From contig CANMVS010000006.1 of NCBI GenBank assembly GCA_947501445.1, forward strand, positions 248,001-312,000: a DNA stretch of 64,000 nt, given 5' to 3'. This document shows positions 48,901 through 60,900 of the stretch, one piece after another. This DNA is from an uncultured Rhizobiaceae group bacterium. GTDB lineage: Bacteria > Pseudomonadota > Alphaproteobacteria > Rhizobiales > Rhizobiaceae. Below the pieces are notes generated by a model that saw only the letters and a program-made list of their open reading frames with translations, had not been told where the DNA came from and did not search any database. The translations under genes and the position numbers were made by a program. Within the stretch, counting starts at the first letter, position 1. Every line of letters begins with the position of its first letter.

Positions 48901-51900
48901 CAATATTGTCAACATACCCATCGAAATCCGTGTCAATGGCATTGAGAAAAGGAGCCGCTATAAAACTGGTGGGAGCTGTCTCAGGGACATCAAAAAAGGT
49001 CGCAAAACCTTGAATATCGACGATACCATCGCCATCCCTATCTACGGAATCATGATACCCGTCGCCATTGGTGTCAATCGTGGATTGATAGAGTCCATAG
49101 GTTGTTGCCTTGCCTTCGGACACTCTTATGGGATCACCAGTTGCGATAATATAAAGCGGGGCATCACCGGTTGCCTGGCGTGCGAATTGGGCAAGCGTCT
49201 CCTGATCAGACAGCGTACGGCGGTGCGCAATATCGATCGTATACATTTGCTTGTGGGCACCCTCCGAGTCATAACTGCCATCGAAGGAAGATAGGTAATA
49301 CTTCCAGGATTCCCAGTAGTCGATGCCACTACCGTCGCTGTTCTCCAGCAAAATAGGGTATAGATCATTGGTATAGGACTGGTCGTAATAGACCATATTA
49401 TTTGTGTGGTGAGGACGATCGGGTTGAAATGGCGACATGGAAATATAGCCCCCAAACGCTAACGTCAGAAAATTTATATCAACGTCACCTCTGAGGCCTG
49501 CCTTGTAGATGAAATCATTCTCAGGTCCGATCGCATAATAATTCTGCATCCGGTCTTCGGCAAATTCCTCCGTCAAAGTCCATTCGGGAGAGCTAACAGG
49601 ATTTTGGGCTATGAACAGCGCTTCCTTCAACTGTTCATATCTACCTTCATAGGCAACCGCAAAGTAGAGCGAGTTGACGAGATGGCCGCCCAGACTGTGG
49701 CCATTGACATAAATATTCGTGATCTGCGGATTATCTTCGAGATAGCTGTTGAGCGCTGTCAGCAGCGGTTCGAACCGATTTGCTGAATAGGATGAGGCGC
49801 CACCATCCGACAACGAACGCAGGTTGTCCGAAAAATAGTCCTGCCATTGGTCAGTCCCGCGAAAAGAGAGCGACAACGTATCCTCGCCGTGCGTGCGGAC
49901 CTGGGCATTGCCCTCGCCGCTAGCGAAGCTAAAGAGTTCAATGCCCCAAACGCCTACCCCTTCCTTGTCAACGTCAGTGCTGTAGCCGTCATCACTATCC
50001 GGGTAATACGTGTCGTCTCTGCTGGTGTCAGGGTCATCGGTAATGGCATTGAAATATTCGGTGTCGGCTGGAATCTGCTCCCAATCAAAAATCTGATTGT
50101 GGACATAGTCACTTGAGATCACCAGTTTATTGCGGATGCCATCATTCTGTGCTGATGATCCCTTATCCAGATTGAGCACACGCGCCTGATCGTAGGAGGA
50201 CATCGCCAGCGCGTTGATGGTTTCAAGCAAATCATCAGAAACAGCCCATTCGATTTCAATATTATTGGCAGCTTCACCTGTCCCAAACGACAGGACGCCA
50301 TCAGGCAGGTCAGTCAGATCAACTTTAAAGCGAGTTAGGTTGCTGGCAGGAGCCCCGGAAACAACAAAGTCTGCAAACGCTTCCACAATCCTTGGATGCC
50401 ACTGTGTATTCACATCGAAGGTAATCTCATTTGCATCAGATTGTACATTAAGGGCGAAATAGTTAATCGTGTGGGTAAGCCCGGCTCCCTCAAACAGGTT
50501 CGTAGGTGCAACCGGCCCGGCCTCCCCGGCTTCGACATTAACCTGGACGGTCGCTGACGTTGTATGCAATCCATCGCTGACATGGTAGGTAAAGGCGTCT
50601 TTTCCGGTAAAGCCGTCGCGTGCCACATAGCTGATCGTGCCGTCAGGATTGATGCTGGTGGTGCCGAATGCCCCCTGTTGGACTTTCGTTACGGTGAGGT
50701 CGTCACCGTCGTGGTCAACGTCATTGCCAAGTACGTCAATGTCAATACTTTGGCCCTGGTCAACGCTTGCCGCGTCATTTTGTAAAACCGGCCCTGTTCC
50801 GCCATCAACGGTCACAAAAACCGTGGCGACATCTGTCGCCCCGCCATCATCAAGCTGATAGGTGAAACTGTCGGCACCCTGATAATTGAGGTTGGCGGTA
50901 TAGGTCACTGTACCATCGCTCAGCAGAGTAACCACACCGTTTTTTGCCCCGGAGACCGAAAGTATCGAGAGGGCATTACCTTCGGCGTCCGTATCATTCA
51001 ACAGAACATCAATAATCTGTTCACCCGGCCTGATAGTGACCGTATCATCGATCGCCACAGGCGCTGCATTGGCCTGAACATCAACCGTCACGGTTGCCAT
51101 GGTCTGCTGGTCGCCATCCGTTATGGTATAGGTAAAACTGTCCTGGCCGACAAAATCCGCATCGGGCTCATAGGTCACGGTGCCATCGGCGTTTATGAAT
51201 GTAGTGCCATTGTCACCATCGCTAACCGATACCAGTTCCAGATCATCATTTTCAACATCACTGTCGTTGTCCAGAACGTTGATGATGAGACGCCGGTTCT
51301 GGTCAATACTGCCAGCATCATCATTTGCAACCGGCGCATTGTCGACAAGGACCGCTATTGTCGCGGTGTCGCTTTCTCCCGAACCATCCGTAACCGTATA
51401 ATCGATCCAGTCCACGCCGGTGAAGCCGTCTGCCGCAACATAGTGCAAAGTGCCATTTGTATTCCACTGGATCTGCGCGGGTCCATTGTAACTGAAATCA
51501 GTTACAATGAGGGGGCCGCCGTCGACATCAATATCATTGGTTAAAGGCGCAAGAGTGACACTGCTGCCTGGAGAAACGGTAAACTGGTCATCGTGCGCAA
51601 CCGTCGCATCGGCAACAGGGGTCACGTTCACATAGACACGAACAACACTGTGCTTACTTCCCTCGCGCAGCACATAGTCAAAGGAGTCGATGCCAACAAA
51701 ATCCTGAGGCGGTGTGTAAACAACCGTCCCGTCTGTTTCAAACCCCTGTCCAATTCCATCGGATACATCGTAATCAATAGTCCCGCCTGCCAGAGATGTT
51801 TTGACACTAAAAACATCATACTGACCGCCCAAATAAGATACGACAATATAATACGGATAGAGGAAGTCTCCGTCCTCAAACACGTCGTTGGCTGAAACAT

Positions 51901-54900
51901 CGATCGCAACCGACTGATCCTCCAAGGTTGTCGCAATATCGACATTGCCACCTGTCCCATCGGTTTCACCGATTGTCACATTTACGGTTGCAGTGGACGT
52001 ATCCAGACCATCGGTTACCGTATAGGTAAAACTGTCGTTGCCTATGTAATTGTCATCCGCCCGATACAATAATTTTCCCGTATTGGTGATTGAAACCGTA
52101 CCATACTCGGGATCAGCAACTGAAAGATATGACAGGATATCGCCATCGGAATCCGTGTCATTGGCCAGGGCGGCAATTTCAATCGATGTATTCGGCGCGA
52201 CGACGATCATATCGTCACCGACAGAAGGGGCCACATTTTCAGTCTTTATTGTGACGGTTGCCAGTTGCGACTGATTGGTGCCATCAGTGGCTAAATAGGT
52301 GAAGCTGTCGATACCGCGCAGATTGGCATCGGGCGTGTAGGTAAACGTACCATCGGCGGAAAGTTCCAGGGTTCCATTCTGTACGTCATCAACCAGCTGG
52401 GCTGTCAGCGTATCACCGTCACCATCCGTATCATTGTCCAGCACATTGCCCGTTATCGGGGTGTTGGCGCGCCAAACGAATGTTGCATGATCATCCACAG
52501 CCACAGGTGCATCCGCGTGCGGTGCGATGTCAATCGAAACCGTAGCCTCGGTGACGCTGTTGCCGGTGCCATCGTTTGCAAAATAGGTAAATGTGTCTGT
52601 TCCGAAAAAATTGGCGTCCGGCGCATAATCAAATGAACCATCGTCACGCAGAACCAGCGTGCCATGGCCGACGTCTCTACCCAATACAGCCTTCAGAGTA
52701 TCACCGTCCGGATCAGTGTCATTTATAAGGACATTGCCTGCAAGGGTCTGGTCCTCGCCGGTAGACAGGCTGTCATCCGCTGCAGTTGGCAAGTCATTGG
52801 CAGCCGTAACGGTTATGGTCACGGTTTCGACATCCGAAACCAGACCGCCATCGCTTGCTGTATAGGTAAAACTGTCAACGCCGTTGAAATCGGCTCCGGG
52901 CGTGTAGGTATATGATCCATCGCTCGCCAGATTCAATGCGCCGTTTGACACGCCGGACACCAATGCTGCCGTCAAGGGCTGCTCCTCCGGATCGTAGTCA
53001 TTTAGAAGCACATTGCCGGTAAGGATGCTGTCCTCGGATACGCTGACATTGTCCGCATTGACAACCGGCTTGTCATCTGCCCCTTCAACGAAAATAGACA
53101 CTGTTGCAATGTTGGAAGACTCGGTACCTTGGCCATTGATCCGGTATGAAAAAGTGTCAGTTCCTTCAAATCCCGGATCAGGGATATAGGTAAAGACACC
53201 ACGCCAGTCGACGCCTGAGCGTTGAAGGGTCAAGGTTCCATTTGCGACATCGGAAACCAATTCTGTGGGGCCTAATCCGATTGCCGTAATTCCAATGTCG
53301 CCATCACTGTCATTGAGTGTCACATCACCGGATATTGGTGTATTTTCGAAGGTCAGATAACTGTCTTCATCTGCCTCGGGTGCATCGTGTACAGAAGCAA
53401 CAGTGATGCGAACGCTGGCAGTTACCTCGTTGGTTCCATCGGTGACCGTGTAATCAATAAATTGATGCTCATTGAGTGAATGATTTTCATTATAGTCGGA
53501 ATCAGGCGTGTACAGCAATGTGCCATTTTGGGTGATAACAACCTGCCCATTGTCCGGCTGAGTGACACTGGTGATTGACAGAAAACCACCATCGGGGTCG
53601 CTGTCATTGGCAAGGACATCAATTTCCAGCGGTGTGTCTTCCACGCCCTGCACGATATCATCAACAGCCACCGGCGCATCGTTCACATCGGTAATTGTCA
53701 CAAAAAATTTCAGCTCAGCGAATTCAGAACCCTCGATAATCAACAGGTTAAACTCGCCAGTATCGGCGACCCCATTGTATTCTTGCGCCCGGTATGTGAG
53801 ACCGTCTGATCTAAGTAAAGCAAACTGCGCGAAGAAGTCTCCAGTGGTTATAAAACTCGGACGGTCTCCGTCAACCTCGGTAAATATATTGGTCCATGGC
53901 AAAAAGAATTCCGTATTTTCCTCCACCGTAATATGAAATTCGGTGTTTAACACAGTGAAGAGATCATCGATTGCTGACACAGACAGATTGACGGTTGTGG
54001 TTTCAGAGACATCCTCACCATCGCTGGCAAAATAGGTGAACGTGTCACTGCCGTTGAAATTGGCATCAGGCGTATAGGTAAAACTGCCATCCGTTGCAAA
54101 TTCGAGTGAGCCGTTCTGGACAGTGTCGACGAGCGTTGCCGTCAACGCATCGCCATTGGCATCGGTGTCATTCGCCAGCACATTGCCTGAATAGGCTGTG
54201 TCCTCGTCAAGCGTTACATCATCGCTAACAGCAACAGGTGCCGTATTGGCCGTCGAAAGCAAGACCGTTCCCGTACCATAATAAGTGCCGTCAAAAACCT
54301 CATAGGTGAATTGGTCATCGCCATCATAACCGGCGTTGGGCGTATAGGAAATGCTGCCGTTGGCGTTGAGCACTACAGTTCCGTGGGCCGCGGTACCGAC
54401 ATTGGTAATGTGCAATGAATCACCGTCGCCATCGGTATCATTGCCAACCAGGTCAGTGATGATCGTGGTGGTATCGACAGCGAATATTCGACTGTCGTCC
54501 TGCGCAACCGGCGCATCATCTGCACCTTCCACCTGGAATGACGTTTTGGCGGTTGCTGTCAGGTTGCCATCATCGGTATATTGATGGGTCAGCGAGACCG
54601 ATGCAGTCTCTCCCGTCCTCAACGCCTGGAAAACAGCCGCACCGGTCGGATCAAATGATAATTGTCCATTTGCCGGCTCAAAGCTTATGCCGCCGGTTGC
54701 CGCATCAATTGTCAAACCATCAATTGTCATGCTGATGAATGACAAATTCCGCGTTGAAAGCGGTGCATCATCCTGCACCATCTGTGACAACAAGGGGCCG
54801 ATGTTAACAGAAGCAGCCTCATCCTCGGCGGTCAGAATACCCAGATCAAGATCGGAAGCCTCAGGTGCATCATTGACTGATTGGACAGTCACCCGCACTT

Positions 54901-57900
54901 CGGCTGTGTCCGTCAATTCACCATCACTCAACGTGTAGGTAAATGTTTCCTGACCAAAAAAGTCGGGATCAGGTGTATAGGTGATTGATCCGTCACTGTT
55001 GAGAACGGCCTGACCATTTGCCGCAGAACCGACAGAGATCACAACTGCGGTGTCCCCATCCACATCGACATAGGGGAAGGTTGTCAGTTGCAGGATACCA
55101 TCTTCACTGATGATGGCGTCGATGTCTTCTGCAACAGGTGCATCGTTAACCGGCATGACGTTGATTGTCACACTGGCTGTATCTTCGAGCCGACCATCGC
55201 TGGTTGTATAGGTAAATGTGTCCGAACCACTGAAACCGGGGTCCGGCGTGTAGGTGACCGCACCATCGCTGCCAAGCACGGCGGACCCATTTGCCGGTGT
55301 ACCGACGGCTGTGATCGTCAGTGTGTCCCCATCAACGTCAACATCATTGTCCAGCAGATTGGACAAGACAACAGCCTGATTCTCCAGGGTACTGGCGGTA
55401 TCATCATCAGCCGTTGGCGCATCCTCAACGGGCGCCACATATATATAAATATCGGATGAAGCAAAGAGTTCGCCATCTGAAATCGTATAGGAAAATGTAT
55501 CTTCACCAAAAAAATCAGGGTTTGGGCGATAGGTAATCGTGTTGTCAGCGCCTAATATAACAATGCCATTTTCTGCAAGTCCAACATCGACGATTGTAAG
55601 AGTATCTCCATTGATATCCGTGTCGTTCAACAGAGCATAGTCAATTGTTATCGCCTCATCTTCCCTCGTTTCGTCAAAATCGAAATCTGCGACCGGTTCG
55701 TCATTCAATTCATTGACAGTCACCGTCACTGTCGCCGTATGCGAGGCCTCGCCATCGGTGACTGTATAGGTGAACGTATCGGTGCCAAAGAAATCCTTGT
55801 CCGGTGTATAGGACACATGCCCGTTAACCTGCAGTTCGGCAGTACCATTCGCGGCCGGCCCCACAGAGGCAATTGTCAATATATTGCCATCAACATCCCG
55901 GTCATTGTCCAGCAGACTGGTAATTTCGACATTCTCGTCTTCATCAATCGTCAGCGCATCGGCAAATGCGACCGGATCATCATTAACCGAGCTGGCAAAA
56001 ACAGTGACTCTGGCTCTCTCGCTGGCAAATCCGTCCGTCGCCGTATAGAAAAAATGGTCCGTGCCGAAAAAATCCGCATCCGGCGTATAGGTGACGCTCC
56101 CGTCATCATGCAGAACCACATCACCATTGGCAGCCGCTTCAATACCTGTGATGCGAACCCGACTGCCTTCGACATCAAAATCATTGTCAAGCAGGGAATT
56201 TACCGTAATGCTTGCATCTTCGGTAGTGTTGATGGTGTCATTTATCAGAATTGGCGCATCGTTACGGCCTATTTGATCGAAGGCAAGATAGGTGGCACCG
56301 GCGCGGTTCACAACAACAAGATTTTCGAAATCATCGACCGTTCGATTTTCAAATCTTATCTGATCTTCAACACCATCACCATCAAAGTCACCCGTCACAA
56401 TCAAAGACCCGGGCGATGCGGTAAGATCACTTTTGGAAAAGGTTGTCGCTTCAACAATAACGACGTCACCGGCATCAAGTGCAATCGTATCGCCTGACAG
56501 TTCGTCGGTTGATCCAACGATGGTATCCTTGCCATCACCGGAGTTGATAATATCATCACCCAGGCCAGGATTAATCTGATCGTAATCGCCACCGCCTTCG
56601 ATAAAGTCACCGTCATCCGATCCGATCAGATCGCCCGCTCCATTGGGGTCGACGGATCTCAGGACCCGAAACGTAATGGTGGCAGTATCAACACCGCCAT
56701 TTGAATCACTCACCTCAATGGTAAAACTGTCTGATCCAAGAAATCCACCCGTCGGCGTGTAGGCATAGGTACCGTCACTATCGATGCTGAGTGTTCCGTT
56801 TTGGACGGTGCTAACAACCTGCACAGACAGCACGTCACCTTCCAGATCAGTGAATCTGGTCAGTATGTTTCCGGTATTTGTTGTGTCCTGCGCCAAACCA
56901 ATCGTCGTATTTGTAGCAACGGGCGCATCATTGCGACCATCGATTGCAAATACAACTTCACCGGTATTGCTCAGTCCTTCGCTATCAGTCAATTCGTAAA
57001 CGACAGTGAGTGTTTCCGAAGAGCCTTCCTGCAACGCCTGAAACACATTGATGCTGGTGGGATCAAGTCTCAACAGGCCGGTGGCATCATCATAGGTGAT
57101 GCCGAATTGCGCCGGATCCACCGGCTGACCACCTACGCTGGCGCCGACGAGGGAAACATCCCCCGATGTTAATTGATCACCATCATCAAATGACGCATTC
57201 AGCACAGCCGCCATATCGTAGTGTGCGATGGTGTCCTCATCCGTCAATGTGCCGGCATCAATGTCTACCGTCACCGGGGCATCATTTTGCCCTTCAACGT
57301 CAAAAGAGACGACACCGGTATCTGTCAGACCTTCAGCATCGGCAATTTCATAGGTAACAGCAACTGTTGCCGTCGCACCAACAGCCAGGGACTGCAGCGC
57401 CACCGCGCCAGGACGCTCACCAAACAGATCAGGATTAATGCTGGTGCCGGCGAAACGTGCGATCCCGGTCGGATCGAACACCAGTGTTCCATTGGCATAG
57501 GAAATGTCAAAATCCCGCAGGGCATAGGGTGTACCATCCACCGTCACCCCGGTGATGGTGAGATTGTCCGCATCAAGGGGGCCGCCATCATCCGTTGATG
57601 CTTCAATCACCGGCGTCATGCTAAATGATATCGGCGTATCCTCATTGGTGAGAAGCCCGGCATCGAGGTCGGCAGCCACCGGTGCATCGTTGACCTCATT
57701 GATGGCCAGCGTGAAGGTCGCCTCAGCAGTTTCCCCATATCCATCTGTGGCAGTTACCCTTATGTCAATATCATTTTGATTGTTGGGCGGTGTGCCGAGG
57801 AATGTACTTCCATTGAGTTGCAGCCAGGACGGCAGTTCGCTTCCATCTGCAAGAGTTGCGGTCAGTGTCAGATTGCTCGAATCAACATCCCCGAATGCAT

Positions 57901-60900
57901 CTGCCGGTATGGTGAAATTCCAGACAGTGTCTTCATCCGAGTTTTGATCGTCAATGCCCTGATCAACGACGGGCGCATCGTTGACGGGCGTGACATTGAT
58001 GGTAACGGTGCCGACAGAGTTCATATCTTTATCGGTCAGTGCATAATCGAAACTGGCCACACCATTAAAATCGGCGACGGGTGTGAAGACGAACGAACCA
58101 TCCGATTTCAGATCGACAATACCCGCGCCTTCAATTTCAAAAATTTCAGCGACAACACTAAGCGCATCGCCGTCAACATCGTTATCGGGCCCATTGCCAT
58201 TGTCTACAAGTACATTGCCGGTGACCTGCGTGTCCTCGTCACCTGAAAAGGCGTCATCAACAGCTGTTGGAACATCGTTCACAGGAGCAACCGTAATGGT
58301 GGCAATAGCACCACCTTTCGATACCCCATCAAACAGGGTGTATCTGAAACTGGTGACACCATTGAAGTTGGCAACGGGTGCGAATACGAACGAACCATCC
58401 GGTTTCAGATCGACAATACCCGCGCCTTCAATTTCAATCGTTTCAGCGACAACACTAAGCGCATCGCCGTCAATATCGCTATCGGCCCCATTGCCATTGT
58501 CTACAAGTACATTGCCGTTGACCGGCATGTCCTCGTCACCTGAAAAGGCGTCATCAACAGCCGACGGTCCGTCGTTGACCGGTTTGATGGTGAGTGTGAA
58601 TCCTGTCTGGGCAGTTGCATCATGGTCATCTTTTGCTGTGACAATGAGTTCGATATCGCCATTGAAATCCCCGGGTGGCGTGCCGTGGAATTTATTGCCC
58701 GTAAAGGTCAACCAACCGGGCAACTCACTTCCATCCGCAAGTGTTGCGGACAATGTCAGATGGGTTGAATCGACATCCCCGAACGTGTCTTCATGAATGG
58801 TGAATTGCCATTCAGCGTCCTCATCAGAGTTTTGACCTTCGATGATCTGGTATACGACAGGAGCGTCGTTGACAGGATTTATCGCCACCTGGAAAACGGC
58901 TTCAACCGTCCCTCCGTCCTCATCTTCAGCGATGACTTTGATGTCAATAACGTCGTTGAAGTCAGGTGGCGGTGTGCCGGAAAAGCCGGCGCCGTCAAAG
59001 GTCAACCAACCGGGCAGATCGCTACCATCTGCAAGCCCGGCGGATAGCGCAAGATTTGCCGTTTCAACGTCACTGAATGTACCGGCAGGGACAATGAATT
59101 CCCATGGGGTATCCTCATCGGAATTCTGATCATCAATGATCTGTTCCAATATTGGCAAATCATTGACGTCGGCAATGGTGAGTTTGAAAATCACTTCGGC
59201 GGTCTCACCGTGGTCATCTTCAACCGCGAGCTTGATATCGAGATCGCCGTTGAAATTGGTCGGGGGCGTGCCAAAAATGGTGTACCCCTCAAAGGTCAGC
59301 CAATCGGGCAAAGCGCTGCCATCAGCGAGTGTTGCTATCGGGCGAGACAGCGCAGAATCAACATCCATGAATATATCTGCCGGGATAACCAGGGACAAAA
59401 ATGTATCTTCATCCGAATTTTGATCTGCAATGCCCTTATGCACGATCGGTGCATCGTTGACCGCATCAACCGTCACCGTGAAGGTCGTTTCAACCGTCTT
59501 TCCGCCACCATCTTTAGCGGTGATTTTTATGTTGTATTCACCGTTATAATCCTGTGGTGGTGTACCCGTTAATTTGCTGCCGTCAAACGACAACCAGTAT
59601 GGCAACCCCTTTCCATCCGCAAGTGTTGCGGACAATGTCAGATGGGTTGAATCGTCATCCCCGAACGCATCCACAGGAATTATGAAAGTCCACTCCGTGT
59701 CCTCATCCGAGTTTTGATCGTCAATGCCCTGATCAACGACGGGCGCATCGTTGACGGGCGTGACATTGATGGTAACGGTGCCGACAGAGTTCATATCTCC
59801 ATCGGTCAGTGTATAATCGAAACTGGCCACACCATTAAAATCGGCGACGGGTTTAAAGACGAACGAGCCATCCGACTTCAGATCGACAATACCCGCGCCT
59901 TCAATTTCAATCGTTTCAGCGACAACACTAAGCGCATCGCCGTCTATATCGTTATCGGTCCCATTGCCATTGTCTTCAAGCACATTACCGAAAATCTGCG
60001 TGTCCTCGTCACCTGAAAAGGCGTCGTCAACAGCCGACGGTCTGTCGTTGACCGGTTTGATGGTGAGTGTGAAACCTGTCTGGGCAGTTGCATCATGGTC
60101 ATCTTTTGCCGTGACAATAATCACGATATCGCCATTGAAATCCCCGGGTGGCGTGCCGTGGAATTTATTGCCCGTAAAGGTCAACCAACCGGGCAACTCA
60201 CTTCCATCCGCAAGTGTTGCGGACAATGTCAGATGGGTTGAATCGACATCCCCGAACGTGTCTTCATGAATGGTGAATTGCCATTCAGCGTCCTCATCAG
60301 AGTTTTGACCTTCGATGATCTGGTATACGACAGGAGCGTCGTTGACAGGATTTATCGCCACCTGGAAAACGGCTTCAACCGTCCCTCCGTCCTCATCTTC
60401 AGCGATGACTTTGATGTCAATAACGCCGTTGAAGTCAGGTGGCGGTGTGCCGGAAAAGCCAGCGCCGTCAAAGGACAACCAACCGGGCAGATCGCTACCA
60501 TCTGCAAGCCCGGCGGATAGTGCAAGAATTGCCGTTTCAACGTCACTGAATGTACCGGCAGGGACAAAGAATTCCAATGGGGTATCCTCATCGGAATTCT
60601 GATCATCAATGATCTGTTCCAATATTGGCAAATCATTGACGCCGGCAATGGTGAGTTTGAAAATCACTTCGGCGGTCTCACTGTGGTCATCTTCAACCGT
60701 GAGCTTGATATCGAGATCGCCGTTGAAATTGGTCGGGGGCGTGCCAAAAATGGTGTTCCCCTCAACGGTCAGCCAATCGGGCAAAGCGCTGCCATCAGCA
60801 AGTGTTGCTATCGGGCGAGACAGCGCAGAATCAACATCCATGAATATATCTGCCGGGATAACCAGGGACAAAAATGTATCTTCATCCGAATTGTGATCTG

